The notes: a model not told the origin generated them from the letters alone. Shown: positions 19,419-28,728, counted from the first letter of the stretch. The stretch: 64,000 nt of DNA from Ureibacillus thermophilus (GCF_004331915.1 NZ_CP036528.1:1254567-1318566), one strand, 5' to 3'. Numbers and translations are program-made.

Positions 19419-20070
19419 TACAGTTTGTGTATTCCTATTAATGAGGAAATTGTATTCCAAATATCCCACTCCATTATTAATGCCCATTTTAACATCGACG
19501 ATAATTATCATTGCAGGGTTGTTGCTTTTGAATATTCCTTTTGATGTTTATATGGAAGGTGGACGTTATCTTCAACATCTATTGGGACCGGGTGTTGGCG
19601 CTTTAGCTTATCCGCTTTACAATCAATGGCAGATGGTGTTGAAGTACAAATATACAATACTATCCGGCATTGTGATTGCAATGGTGAGCGGTATAATAAG
19701 TGTTTATACACTGCTTGTCGTTTTTAAAATCGATAAAGAATACATCTTAACTGCCTTGCCTAAATCAATGACGACACCAGTTGCAATGAACGTCAGCGAA
19801 ACTATTGGGGGAATTCCGCCTCTTACCGCAGTATTGGTGTTGATTGCAGGATTTACGGGAGCTCTTCTCGGCCCTCTTATGTATTCCCTTGGAAGAATTC
19901 ATTCTCCTATCAGCCGGGGAGTTGCCATGGGAAGCGCAAGCCATGGGGTTGGTACGGCAAAGCTGGTTGATTATGGTGAGCTGGATTTATCCGTTGGTTC
20001 ATTATCGATGGGCTTAAGTGCAGTGGTTGGAGCGATTTTATGTCCTATCTTTGTCTATATCTTTATGTAA
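19384..20070 (+). CDS. lrgB: LrgB/CidB-family membrane protein (copy 2)
   Basis: This is a 228-residue paralogue of the protein at 17998, the same length and with the same motifs (LTALPKSMTTPVAMNVSE, GGIPPLTAVLVLIAGFTGA, SHGVGTAKL). GGAGGGAGAAAGGG precedes ATG 19384 with good spacing. Two lrgAB operons in tandem, each with its own upstream region, point to an old duplication and possible division of roles such as CidAB versus LrgAB or pyruvate transport. Confidence 0.88.
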   Translation: MWIVRASVSIISTVCVFLLMRKLYSKYPTPLLMPILTSTIIIIAGLLLLNIPFDVYMEGGRYLQHLLGPGVGALAYPLYNQWQMVLKYKYTILSGIVIAMVSGIISVYTLLVVFKIDKEYILTALPKSMTTPVAMNVSETIGGIPPLTAVLVLIAGFTGALLGPLMYSLGRIHSPISRGVAMGSASHGVGTAKLVDYGELDLSVGSLSMGLSAVVGAILCPIFVYIFM

Positions 20071-20077
20071 TAAAAAA

Positions 20078-20351
20078 GAGGCTGGGACATAAACAAAAAA
20101 TTAAAGGGGCAGTTGAAAGAGTTTTGATAAAAAATTGATATAACTAAAAATTGATTGGAGTGACGGGGCGACTCCTGCGGGATCAGCCCGTGTCTCGAGA
20201 CACCGCAGGAGCGAAGTAATGAGCTCCGAGGAGGCTCGAGCCGGGCCCGCGGAAAGCGTCCCCGGAACGGAAATCAATTTTAATAACATATCAAAAAAAC
20301 ATCATTTTCTCCTTGGAGAAAATGATGTTTTTTTAGATTTGTCCCAGCCTC
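20078..20351 (+). repeat. GAGGCTGGGACA repeat element, copy R1
   Basis: The 274-bp element is bounded by GAGGCTGGGACA and TGTCCCAGCCTC. Inside are the GC-rich core (GGCGACTCCTGCGG, CCGCAGGAGCGAAG, GCCCGCGGAAAGCGTCC) and a perfect 15-bp hairpin AACATCATTTTCTCC-TTGG-pair followed by T7. It lies between convergent lrgB2 and speA and probably ends both. It has no plausible protein product. R4 at 38458 is nearly identical. Confidence 0.9.
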
Positions 20352-20368
20352 TTTTTCCTTTTCGCATA

Positions 20369-21838
20369 TTAATATATAGGTTTTCGTTCTTTAATAACCC
20401 GAATCGTTTGAAGGCTTGCATCTTCAGGCCCTTGCACCGGCAGTCCCGCTTCAATGTTCATTTGAATATATTCGATATTTTCTTGGGTAATAACTTCGCC
20501 AGGAATGAAAATAGGAATGCCAGGTGGATACACCATGATAAATTCAGCGCAAATATAGCCTGCCGAATCTTTAAATGGAATGACTTCTGTGCTGGAATAG
20601 AAAGCATCTCTTGGCGTCATCGCAAGGGCTGGAATATCCGGCACATTCACTTCCGTTTCTTTTATGCAAGCCTCCGAATCAAATGCCTGGGACATGCGTT
20701 GCAATGCATTCACAAGCAAATTGATTTCTTTTTTTGTATCCCCCAATGTAACAAGGCAAAGGATGTTGTAAAGATCTGACAACTCGACTTCGATATTCGC
20801 ATTTTGCCGAAGCCATTCCTCTGCTTGATGACCTGTAATCCCCAAGTCTTTTACGCTAATTAATAGCTTTGTTGGGTCCATGTCGAAGGTTGCAGATGAG
20901 TGCAGTTTTTCTCTTCCTGCTACTTTCAAATGAGGAATTTTATTGATTCTTTTTCTTGCTTCTTTTGCTAAACGAATCGTTTTATCAATTAAATGATAAC
21001 CATTGATGGCAAGCTGTCTTCTGGCGCAGTCAAGGGAAGCGAGCAATGGATATGATGTTGAAGTCGTCGTTAACATCGAAAAAACCGATTGTACACGGCT
21101 TACGCTTACCAGCCCTTCCCGCACGTTTAAAACAGAACTTTGCGTCAAAGACCCTCCCAGCTTATGTACGCTTGTTGCAGCCATATCTGCTCCAGCTTCC
21201 ATCGCTGAGATTGGCAGTTCATCATGAAATTTCAAATGAATGCCATGGGCTTCATCGACAATCACCGGTATATTTGAAGCATGTGCAATGTCCACAATGC
21301 GTTTTAAATCAGCAGCAAATCCATAGTAAGTTGGATTGATGACAAGCAAAGCTTTTGCATCTGGATAAGTTTCAATAGCCTTCTCAACGGATTCTGCAGA
21401 TATTCCATGGGTGATTCCATATTCTTCATCCACTTCAGGATAAATAAAAATAGGAATTGCCCCAGACAGAATAATCGCAGACATAGTTGATTTATGAACA
21501 TTACGTGGTACCAAAATTTTATCTCCTGGACCAACGACAGACATAATCATCGTCATGATAGCACCACTAGTTCCTTGAACAGAAAAAAATGTATAGTCAG
21601 CACCAAAGGCTTCTGCAGCTAGTTTTTGTGCCGCTTTAATTGCACCTTTTGGCGAATGTAAATCATCTAGTGGAGCAATATTGATCAAATCAATGGATAA
21701 AACGTTGTCTCCAATGAATTCTCGAAAAGCAGGATCCATTCCTTGCCCTTTTTTATGCCCAGGGATGTGGAATTGGATTGGATGTCTGTTTCGATGTTTT
21801 AACAATGCGTCGAACAGAGGAGTTTCTAACTGTGACAA
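20369..21838 (-). CDS. speA: Arginine decarboxylase SpeA (Orn/Lys/Arg decarboxylase family)
   Basis: This is a 489-residue PLP enzyme of the bacterial fold-III-like Orn/Lys/Arg decarboxylase family. Its sequence follows B. subtilis SpeA closely: QFHIPGHKKG near the N terminus, FFSVQGTSGAIMTM, VDEAHGIHLKFH, the PLP lysine in SVHKLGG, and MTPRDAFY with YPPGIPIFIPGE near the C terminus. It makes agmatine from arginine, the first step to putrescine. Start TTG 21838 matches the SpeA N terminus (SQLETPL); an in-frame GTG lies four codons upstream. Confidence 0.92.
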   Translation of the reverse strand: MSQLETPLFDALLKHRNRHPIQFHIPGHKKGQGMDPAFREFIGDNVLSIDLINIAPLDDLHSPKGAIKAAQKLAAEAFGADYTFFSVQGTSGAIMTMIMSVVGPGDKILVPRNVHKSTMSAIILSGAIPIFIYPEVDEEYGITHGISAESVEKAIETYPDAKALLVINPTYYGFAADLKRIVDIAHASNIPVIVDEAHGIHLKFHDELPISAMEAGADMAATSVHKLGGSLTQSSVLNVREGLVSVSRVQSVFSMLTTTSTSYPLLASLDCARRQLAINGYHLIDKTIRLAKEARKRINKIPHLKVAGREKLHSSATFDMDPTKLLISVKDLGITGHQAEEWLRQNANIEVELSDLYNILCLVTLGDTKKEINLLVNALQRMSQAFDSEACIKETEVNVPDIPALAMTPRDAFYSSTEVIPFKDSAGYICAEFIMVYPPGIPIFIPGEVITQENIEYIQMNIEAGLPVQGPEDASLQTIRVIKERKPIY

Positions 21839-21985
21839 CGCAGGTACCACCTCACTTTAATGAAATATTAAAAAACAATGAAATTATAGCATCTATAGAC
21901 TCTAGTTGCTATAAAAATTTAAAGGAAATTTTAGATTTATTAGAGAACTCATTAATTTAATCAATATGAAATAAAGGAGTTGGGC

Positions 21986-22948
21986 ATGATGAATTGGGAA
22001 ACGAGAGTGACGAAATTATTGGGGATTCAGTATCCAATCATCCAAGGTGGGCTTGCTTACTTAGCCTATTCTGATTTAGCGGCAGCCGTATCCAATGCCG
22101 GCGGACTTGGACAAATTACAGCTTTAACTTTAGAATCCCCAGAACAATTGCGGGAAGAAATTAGAAAAACGAGGGAAAAAACCGATAAACCCTTTGGTGT
22201 GAATTTTGCATTCGGTAATTATGGCAAAGGATATGAACCAATGGTGGAAGTGGCCATTGAGGAAAAAGTTCCGGTGATTTCCATGACGGGCGGAAATCCT
22301 GCACCGATGTTTAAATTGCTTGAAGGGGTCGATGTGAAAAAGCTAGTATTAGTGGCGGCACGCCGTCAAGCACAAAAAGCGGAAGAACTAGGGGCAGATG
22401 CCGTAATGGTGGTAGGACAAGAAGGAGGAGGCCATCTAGGAAGAGATGATGTGGGAACAATGGTGCTTGTTCCGCAAGTGGTAGATAGTGTCTCCATTCC
22501 TGTCATAGCTTCTGGAGGAATTGGCGATGGCAGAGGCTTAATGGCTGCACTAGCTTTAGGAGCGGAAGGGATTGAAATGGGGACAAGATTTATTGCGACA
22601 AAAGAATGCGTCCATGCTTCCCCAGCTTATATTGATGCATTAATCAACAGTTCTGAAACGGATACAACAGTAATTAAACGTTCACTCGGGACGCCAGCAC
22701 GTGCATTAAAAAATGAATTCACAGAAAAAATTTTGCAAATTGAAAAAGAAAATCCGACTTATGAAGCCTTGAAAGAGTACATTAGCGGCGAAGCAAATAA
22801 ACGCTTTATTTATGACGGAGATGCAAAGAATGGCTTCGGATGGGCAGGGCAGGTGGCAGGTTTAATCAAAGATGTGCCGACAGTTAAAGAATTGTTTGAA
22901 CGGATGATTCGAGAAGCGGAAGAAATTCGGCTAAAATGGGGAAGATAA
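21986..22948 (+). CDS. Nitronate monooxygenase / FabK-like flavoprotein
   Basis: This is a 320-residue TIM-barrel flavoprotein of the NMO/2-nitropropane dioxygenase family. It has an N-terminal YPIIQGGLAYLA, the central GQEGGGHLG flavin-binding loop, and IPVIASGGIGDGRG with GAEGIEMGTRF. The same fold includes FabK enoyl-ACP reductases, so oxidation of nitronate or reduction of an enoyl substrate cannot be told apart with certainty. AAAGGAG lies 7 bp before ATG 21986. yktA follows after 27 bp and may be co-transcribed. Confidence 0.88.
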   Translation: MMNWETRVTKLLGIQYPIIQGGLAYLAYSDLAAAVSNAGGLGQITALTLESPEQLREEIRKTREKTDKPFGVNFAFGNYGKGYEPMVEVAIEEKVPVISMTGGNPAPMFKLLEGVDVKKLVLVAARRQAQKAEELGADAVMVVGQEGGGHLGRDDVGTMVLVPQVVDSVSIPVIASGGIGDGRGLMAALALGAEGIEMGTRFIATKECVHASPAYIDALINSSETDTTVIKRSLGTPARALKNEFTEKILQIEKENPTYEALKEYISGEANKRFIYDGDAKNGFGWAGQVAGLIKDVPTVKELFERMIREAEEIRLKWGR

Positions 22949-22975
22949 CAAAAAATAAAAAGTGAGGTACAGTTA

Positions 22976-23251
22976 ATGGAATATGCTTATCCTATATTAC
23001 CGGATTGGACAACAGAGGAAATTATTGCAGTTGTGAAATTTTTTGAAGGCATTGAACAAGCCTACGAAAAAGGCATTAAAAGAGAAGACATGTTGGAAAA
23101 ATATCGCCGTTTTAAACAGATCGTCCCCTCAAAGGCGGAAGAAAAAACATTGTTTCGGGAATTTGAAGAGATCAGCGGATATGCAAGCTATCCAGTTGTC
23201 AAACAGGCGAGGGAATTAGAAAATGGCGCTTGGATTCATATGAGATCTTGA
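22976..23251 (+). CDS. yktA: UPF0223 family protein YktA
   Basis: This is a 91-residue protein beginning [16 protein letters not shown], the signature of the UPF0223 (YktA) family. It is all-helical and soluble; its function is unknown. GTGAGGT precedes the ATG. It sits between the nitronate monooxygenase gene and a terminator, and its neighbour yktB follows after the intron remnant. Confidence 0.92.
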   Translation: MEYAYPILPDWTTEEIIAVVKFFEGIEQAYEKGIKREDMLEKYRRFKQIVPSKAEEKTLFREFEEISGYASYPVVKQARELENGAWIHMRS

Positions 23252-23291
23252 TTTTTGCAGTTGCTTTTAACAATCTCTGGCGAAGCAAAAT

Positions 23292-23340
23292 AAAAAGAGC
23301 GGATGGGTAAACGCCTCGTTTTCCTCCATCCGCTCTTTTT
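23292..23340 (+). terminator. Terminator of yktA
   Basis: AAAAAGAGCGGATGG and CCATCCGCTCTTTTT form a perfect 15-bp stem; the 3' arm is the T-run. The group II intron begins 2 bases after it. Confidence 0.93.
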
Positions 23341-23341
23341 G

Positions 23342-23982
23342 GTGCGCCCGGCATGTACATGAACTATAGGGTGTAAGTCCCGAACCCCGAAGACAGAAGT
23401 AGAGGTTAGCCAAGAGCAAGGGTGTCCGTGGTGACGCGGAATCTGAAGGAAGCTGGAGGCAAAACACCGGTCCGAGGAACACGAACCTCATATAAGGCTA
23501 GGTATGATTGAGTGAGTTTGCCAAACAAAACAAAGCTCTTTCTGTCGAAGGTCATATCGAGTAGATGAGGCGGATAGATGGTGTGAAAGTGCATGTACTT
23601 ACCCGGGGAGGTCTGGCGGATAGGTGAAGTACGCTTCATAACCTACTTAGCGATAAGTAGCTGAACCGTCAGAAGTCAGCAGAGGTCATAGTATTAGTTG
23701 GTCTAGAACAACTGAGAAGGACCGAGCAATTAAGAGAGAATAGCCCTTGGCATTCAGTGAGTCATGATGAACACAGAAAACGTAGTACCTCACTTGAGGA
23801 AGGAAGCGGTGAATCCCGTGGGAGACCTCTTGGAGGGTGGAGTGACCACTGGCATAAGAAGACAAGCTATTCACGGAAGTTATGAAAACTTGCGTCAATT
23901 ATCTTAATTGAACCGCCGTATACGGAACCGTACGTACGGTGGTGTGAGAGGACGGGAGCTAATCACTCCCTCCTACTCGATT
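23342..23982 (+). mobile_element. Group IIC intron lacking its maturase, with intact domain V (copy 2)
   Basis: The 641-bp sequence follows the plan of class C group II introns such as the one recalled from Oceanobacillus iheyensis. It begins GTGCGCCCGGCATG, has the CTATAGGGTGTAAGTCCCGAAC and GGGTGTCCGTGG segments of domain I, and GAACACGAACCTCATAT. It ends with a domain V hairpin (GAACCGCCGTATACGG..CCGTACGTACGGTGG) and a domain VI ending CTCGATT. Domain IV holds only about 47 codons that look like the maturase N terminus (NVVPHLRKEAVNPVGDLLE) fused to its C terminus (SYENLRQL). Reverse transcriptase is gone. It sits just after a terminator. Confidence 0.88.
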
Positions 23983-24147
23983 CAATGAGCATTTTATGAA
24001 AATTTGAAGTGAACAATTAGCAAATTTGATGAAAAAAAGAAAGAGAAAAATGTAATGTTTAAAGTCGTCCTAAGCATATTTATTTATACAACATAAGCCA
24101 GAAAATGAAAATTTCCCACGATGTCAAAACAACGCCACTATTATCCC

Positions 24148-24777
24148 CTAATTTTTCCCAACGATGACATTGTAAATTGGGAAGAGGGTTTCAAAAGTAT
24201 CTTCAGCCATTTTTATAAATTCATCCGAGGATAAGTTTATGCATTGTTCCCGGGGAATATGACGACCAACTAAAAATTCACCTTTTTTGACGTCTCTCAA
24301 ACGAAGGAGAAGCTTTTCCAAATCGCCATTGAACGCTGTTTTTAAAGGAATGGCATCAGGAGAAGTATGATCGCCTGAAATCACAAAATCGTCAGGCAGT
24401 TGTTTAAATACATCCAGCGCCTTAAGCAAACGATTCGCCATGTGAGATTTTTGTGGAACTTCATAAATAATTGCAACAACGATGAATAAATGGGTATTGG
24501 TTAGACCGATTTGAAAATGTGGAAGCGATTTGTAACCCCGTTTGTATGGAGCAAATGCTACCCATGAATCATTTGGGGGATTAATTGTTCTTCTGGCATG
24601 CTTTGCAATATGGGCAAAAAATTCATCACCCGTTTTAGCGCTAAAATATCCCGCAAAATATTCCCCCAGCGCTTGGAATTTTGGCCGCACAATCGTTTTC
24701 AATGCATCCATTCGAGCTTCTAAACCGTCAATTGCAAAAACATCAAAATCGGAATTTGTCCATTTGACATCGATCAT
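24148..24777 (-). CDS. yktB: DUF1054 family protein YktB
   Basis: This is a 209-residue protein of the YktB/DUF1054 family, beginning MIDVKWTNSDFDVFAIDGLEARM. It contains PPNDSWVAFAPYKRGYKSLPHFQIGL and ends with TLFPIYNVIVG. It is soluble and of unknown function; length is as in B. subtilis. GGAGGAAA precedes ATG 24777. The 23983-24147 interval before its end shows no gene. Confidence 0.92.
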   Translation of the reverse strand: MIDVKWTNSDFDVFAIDGLEARMDALKTIVRPKFQALGEYFAGYFSAKTGDEFFAHIAKHARRTINPPNDSWVAFAPYKRGYKSLPHFQIGLTNTHLFIVVAIIYEVPQKSHMANRLLKALDVFKQLPDDFVISGDHTSPDAIPLKTAFNGDLEKLLLRLRDVKKGEFLVGRHIPREQCINLSSDEFIKMAEDTFETLFPIYNVIVGKN

Positions 24778-24893
24778 GATTATTTTCCTCCTTTTTGAAA
24801 CTTATGTTTATTTTCCATCTTTTTTGGGAAAAATCTTGTAACAAACGGGACTTCATCTTTTGATAAAATCATTTGGAAAGGAACGTGAGTGGC

Positions 24894-25091
24894 ATGAGAC
24901 AAACGGTTAAGATTATCCGCAAAGTCGATATCGAAAAACAGTATGAACACGTTTTACGTTTAGAATTAGATTATGAATTAGCTTCCTTATATGCCGCGAT
25001 GCAAGGAAAGGATACAAAAGAAATGGAAAGATGCAAAAAACGCTTAAAAGAAATCCAGGATGAATTAAACGGTCTGCACGCTTATGCGTAA
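24894..25091 (+). CDS. ykzI: YkzI family small protein
   Basis: This is a 65-residue charged, helical protein (IIRKVDIEKQYEHVLRLELD, then MERCKKRLKEIQDEL) matching YkzI in kind and place, between yktB and suhB. Function is unknown. ATG 24894 is preferred to a TTG seven codons upstream, although the ribosome binding site is not ideal for either. Confidence 0.78.
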   Translation: MRQTVKIIRKVDIEKQYEHVLRLELDYELASLYAAMQGKDTKEMERCKKRLKEIQDELNGLHAYA

Positions 25092-25110
25092 TCGAGTCCC
25101 CTTCCTTTAG

Positions 25111-25147
25111 AATCACTTGCTTAAATGATGAGCAAGTGATTTTTTTA
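25111..25147 (+). terminator. Terminator of ykzI
   Basis: AATCACTTGCT and AGCAAGTGATT form a near-perfect 11-bp stem with a short loop, followed by TTTTT. Confidence 0.9.
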
Positions 25148-25286
25148 TTTCCAAAGGATGTCATTGTCTTTTCCTGCACCTTCTAAAAAAGTATATAATA
25201 ATAACGTAAAAAATAAAGATTTTGGGAAAGATTTTGCAACTTGAACAATTTAACAGTTTTTTTCAAAAAATCATGTTAAAATAATG

Positions 25287-25307
25287 AGGTATAGAAACTC
25301 TATACCT
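25287..25307. promoter_or_regulatory. Palindrome in the suhB leader
   Basis: AGGTATAG and CTATACCT are perfect inverted 8-mers with a 5-bp spacer, about 90 bp before suhB and just after an AT-rich -10-like TTAAAATAAT. It could be an operator or an RNA hairpin without a T-run. Confidence 0.35.
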
Positions 25308-25397
25308 ATTTAACCCAAGTGAAATTTCTGAATTTTAGAAATAGTTTTTTAGAGAAATAGGATTTTATTGTATTTCAAGAAGGCAGGTTTTAAACGA

Positions 25398-26210
25398 ATG
25401 AATTTACAAAAAATAAATGAATTTGCAATAAATACAATTTTACAAGCTGGAAGACAAATTCGAGAATCCTTTTCCAAAGAGTTAATTATCGAAACAAAAG
25501 CCAATGCCAATGATTTAGTGACAAATATCGATCGTAAAATTGAACAATATTTTGTGGAAAAAATAAAAGAATTGGATCCATCCCATAAAATTTTAGGAGA
25601 AGAAGGGATGGGGGATCGAATTGCAACTTTAGATGGTCCCTTGTGGATAATTGACCCAATTGACGGCACAATGAACTTTATTAAACAAGGACGCCATTTC
25701 ATGATTACAGTCGGTTTTTTTGTGGATGGAGTTGGCAAGTTAGGATATTTATACGATGTCATGCGGGATGAACTTATTTCTGCTATACAGGGAGAAGGAG
25801 CGTTTTTAAATCGCCAGCCACTCAAAAAGTTAAATCCGCTGACAATTGAAAAAGCAATCATTGGAATTAATTCTAGCTGGGTGATTCCGAATGGAAAAAT
25901 TAACCATGAAAAACTTGTAAAACTCATCAAAACCGTCCGCGGAACCCGTTCATACGGCTCTGCAGCTATGGAAATTGCATTAGTGGTGACAGGAAAACTG
26001 GATGCTTATCTATCCATGAGGTTGGCTCCGTGGGATATTGCTGGGGGATTGGTCATTGCGAATGAAGTTGGGGCAGTTGCGACGAATTTGAAAGGCCAGC
26101 CGTTTAATTTATTGTCCCAAGATACTTTTTTGATTGCGAATCCATCTATCCATCAAGTATTGCTCGACCAATACATCGAGTTGATAGAAGAAAAACAGCA
26201 TTCCAAGTGA
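25398..26210 (+). CDS. suhB: Inositol monophosphatase family protein (SuhB/YktC)
   Basis: This is a 270-residue member of the lithium-sensitive phosphatase family. The metal-binding motifs are GEE (67-69), DPIDGT (86-91) and the C-terminal APWDIAGG. It should hydrolyse inositol phosphate or related sugar phosphates in the cytoplasm. AAGGCAGG precedes ATG 25398. Its place before ylaF/typA matches yktC in B. subtilis. Confidence 0.92.
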   Translation: MNLQKINEFAINTILQAGRQIRESFSKELIIETKANANDLVTNIDRKIEQYFVEKIKELDPSHKILGEEGMGDRIATLDGPLWIIDPIDGTMNFIKQGRHFMITVGFFVDGVGKLGYLYDVMRDELISAIQGEGAFLNRQPLKKLNPLTIEKAIIGINSSWVIPNGKINHEKLVKLIKTVRGTRSYGSAAMEIALVVTGKLDAYLSMRLAPWDIAGGLVIANEVGAVATNLKGQPFNLLSQDTFLIANPSIHQVLLDQYIELIEEKQHSK

Positions 26211-26222
26211 GGAAAAAACAAA

Positions 26223-26569
26223 GAGGTTGGGACAAAACCCTCCTCTAAAAAAGATGAAAAAGAGGCTGGGACATAAACAAAAAATTAAAGGGGCAGTTGA
26301 AAGAGTTTTGATAAAAAATTGATATAACGAAAAATTGATTGGAGTGACGAGGCGACTCCTGCGACGAGCCCGTGTCTCGAGACACCGCAGGAGCGAAGTA
26401 ATGAGCTCCGAGGAGGCTCGAGCCGGGCCCGCGGAAAGCGTCCCCGGAACGGAAATCAATTTTAATAACATATCAAAAAAACATCATTTTCTCCTTGGAG
26501 AAAATGATGTTTTTTTAGATTTGTCCCAGCCTCTTTTTCCTATCTTGAAGCTAGTTTTGTCCCAGCCTC
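26223..26569 (+). repeat. Nested GAGGCTGGGACA repeat elements, copy R2
   Basis: An inner element (26262-26533, 272 bp) has the usual GAGGCTGGGACA / TGTCCCAGCCTC ends, GC-rich core and hairpin. It lies inside an outer pair, GAGGTTGGGACAAAAC (26223-26238) and GTTTTGTCCCAGCCTC (26554-26569), that would itself form a hairpin. The arrangement suggests that the inner copy entered an older, simple terminator of the same end sequence. It lies between convergent suhB and ylaF. The inner core lacks the GGGATCA of R1. Confidence 0.88.
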
Positions 26570-26573
26570 TATG

Positions 26574-26759
26574 CTATAGAAGCCCTTTTTCACGGAATTT
26601 TCTTTTCATGCCGAATCCAATTCCCATCACAGCAATTAAAGCAACGATACTAGCAATGATTGAAACAATGCTTCCAATGGCAATGGCATAACCGATCGAA
26701 ATCATTGACAGTAGTGCGGCTATGGAAAAAAGCAGCATCACAAATTTTGCTAGATTCAC
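26574..26759 (-). CDS. ylaF: Small membrane protein YlaF
   Basis: This is a 61-residue protein with two TM segments (about 5-28 and 30-51) and a basic tail GFGMKRKFREKGLL. Position beside typA and overall pattern match YlaF (DUF5325). Function is unknown. The start is GTG at 26759 with AAAGGGGGG before it. Confidence 0.85.
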   Translation of the reverse strand: MNLAKFVMLLFSIAALLSMISIGYAIAIGSIVSIIASIVALIAVMGIGFGMKRKFREKGLL

Positions 26760-26829
26760 TAGTAAGCCCCCCTTTAGTGTTCCAACGAATAAAAATGTAA
26801 CAATTTAAAAAGGACATTTACACGTTCTT

Positions 26830-26844
26830 GTGATATAATATCAC
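26830..26844 (+). promoter_or_regulatory. typA promoter: extended -10 within a palindrome
   Basis: TGATATAAT (26831-26839) is an extended -10. It is embedded in the perfect palindrome GTGATAT-A-ATATCAC. The -35 is poor (AGGACA at 17 bp), as is common with an extended -10. The palindrome may be an operator. Confidence 0.5.
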
Positions 26845-26880
26845 AGTTAATCTTATGAACAAAGAAATTGGAGTGGAAAA

Positions 26881-28728
26881 ATGACAAAATTACGTGATGA
26901 TATTCGCAACATTGCTATTATTGCACACGTTGACCACGGAAAAACAACATTAGTCGATCAATTATTAAAACAATCTGGAACGTTTCGTGTAAATGAACAT
27001 ATTGAAGAACGAGTTATGGACTCGAATGATATAGAGCGTGAACGCGGTATTACTATTTTAGCAAAAAACACAGCTGTTCACTATAAAGGCACAAAAATTA
27101 ACATTTTAGATACTCCGGGACACGCGGATTTCGGGGGCGAAGTAGAGCGGATTTTAAAAATGGTGGACGGAGTATTGCTCGTTGTAGATGCATACGAGGG
27201 ATGTATGCCTCAAACGCGCTTCGTTTTAAAAAAAGCGTTGGAACAAAAATTGACGCCAATTGTTGTAGTCAATAAAATCGATAAAGACTCTGCCCGTCCT
27301 TTAGAGGTAGTCGATGAAGTATTAGATTTATTAATCGAATTAGGTGCAGACGAAAATCAATTGGATTTCCCAGTTGTCTATGCTTCGGCAGTCAATGGAA
27401 CAGCAAGCCTTGATCCAGACCCAGCTAACCAAGAAGAAAATATGCAATGCTTATTTGATAGCATTATTGATCATATTCCTGCACCGGTGGATAATTCGGA
27501 TGAACCTTTGCAATTCCAAGTAACAATGCTCGATTATAATGATTATGTAGGGCGAATTGGAATTGGACGAATCTTCAGAGGAAAAATTCATGTAGGCCAA
27601 TCTGTAGCCTTGATGAAATTAGATGGCTCTGTCAAACAATACCGAGTGACAAAATTATTGGGCTACGCAGGTTTAAAACGGGAAGAAATTCCATCTGCAA
27701 GCGCTGGGGATATCGTAGCGGTATCTGGCATGGATGACATTAACGTAGGGGAAACCGTATGTGAGGTCGAACATCAAGAAGCATTGCCGCCTTTGCGAAT
27801 CGATGAACCAACTTTGCAAATGACATTCCTTGTAAACAATTCACCTTTTGCCGGCAGAGAAGGAAAATATGTCACAGCCCGCAAATTAGAAGAACGTTTA
27901 AGACAGCAATTAGAAACCGATGTTTCATTGCGGGTGGAAGATACAGATTCACCAGATGCATGGATTGTTTCCGGCCGCGGTGAATTGCATTTATCCATTT
28001 TGATTGAAAATATGCGCCGTGAAGGATATGAATTGCAAGTATCCAAACCAAAAGTCATTATTAAAGAAATCGATGGAGTTAAATGTGAACCGGTGGAACG
28101 GGTGCAAGTAGATGTACCAGAAGAATACGTAGGCGCTGTGATTGAATCATTAGGTAATCGCAAAGGTGAAATGATGGATATGTCAAATAACGGCAATGGA
28201 CAAGCCCGCCTTATTTTCATGGTGCCATCGCGCGGATTAATCGGTTATACAACAGAGTTTATGTCCATCACAAAAGGTTACGGAATTATCAACCATTCTT
28301 TTGACAGCTATCATCCGGTTATGCCAGGCCGTGTCGGCGGTCGCCATAATGGAGCGCTCGTTTCAATGGAAACAGGAAAAGCAACTACCTATGGTATGAT
28401 GCAAATTGAAGATCGCGGTACTTTATTTGTAGAGCCGGGAACGGAAATTTATGAAGGTATGATTGTTGGGGAAAATAACCGCGAAAATGACCTTGCAGTG
28501 AATATTACAAAACAAAAACAAAAAACGAATGTCCGTTCCGCAACGAAAGATCAAACAGCGGTCATTAAGAAACCACGCCTATTGACATTGGAAGAAGCAT
28601 TGGAATTTTTAAATGATGATGAATATTTAGAAGTAACACCACAATCTATTCGGTTAAGAAAACAAATTTTAAATAAAAGCGAAAGAGAAAAAATGGCGAA
28701 AAAGCAAAAATACGCTGAACAAGAATAA
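26881..28728 (+). CDS. typA: Ribosome-associated GTPase TypA/BipA
   Basis: This is a 615-residue translational GTPase, the usual length for BipA. It has the P-loop AHVDHGKTT (15-23), the switch I region [15 protein letters not shown] and NKID, then EF-G-like domains III and V and the BipA-specific C-terminal domain. It binds the ribosome and helps large-subunit assembly under cold or stress. TTGGAGTGG precedes the ATG. ylaH follows after 25 bp. Confidence 0.97.
   Translation: MTKLRDDIRNIAIIAHVDHGKTTLVDQLLKQSGTFRVNEHIEERVMDSNDIERERGITILAKNTAVHYKGTKINILDTPGHADFGGEVERILKMVDGVLLVVDAYEGCMPQTRFVLKKALEQKLTPIVVVNKIDKDSARPLEVVDEVLDLLIELGADENQLDFPVVYASAVNGTASLDPDPANQEENMQCLFDSIIDHIPAPVDNSDEPLQFQVTMLDYNDYVGRIGIGRIFRGKIHVGQSVALMKLDGSVKQYRVTKLLGYAGLKREEIPSASAGDIVAVSGMDDINVGETVCEVEHQEALPPLRIDEPTLQMTFLVNNSPFAGREGKYVTARKLEERLRQQLETDVSLRVEDTDSPDAWIVSGRGELHLSILIENMRREGYELQVSKPKVIIKEIDGVKCEPVERVQVDVPEEYVGAVIESLGNRKGEMMDMSNNGNGQARLIFMVPSRGLIGYTTEFMSITKGYGIINHSFDSYHPVMPGRVGGRHNGALVSMETGKATTYGMMQIEDRGTLFVEPGTEIYEGMIVGENNRENDLAVNITKQKQKTNVRSATKDQTAVIKKPRLLTLEEALEFLNDDEYLEVTPQSIRLRKQILNKSEREKMAKKQKYAEQE

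Noticed and set aside
20101-20289. Recurrent 60-odd-codon frame beginning MLLKLISVPGTLSAGPARAS, found in repeat copies R1, R2, R4 and R5 on the minus strand (and a partner frame on the plus strand)
   Set aside because: It recurs only because the DNA repeat recurs. Length and ends differ between copies, there is no ribosome binding site, and the long-core copies break it.
23686-23898. Minus-strand frame starting MTQVFITSVNS in both intron copies (also 13153-13365)
   Set aside because: It is antisense to the maturase remnant and intron domain IV; it recurs with the intron and has no ribosome binding site.
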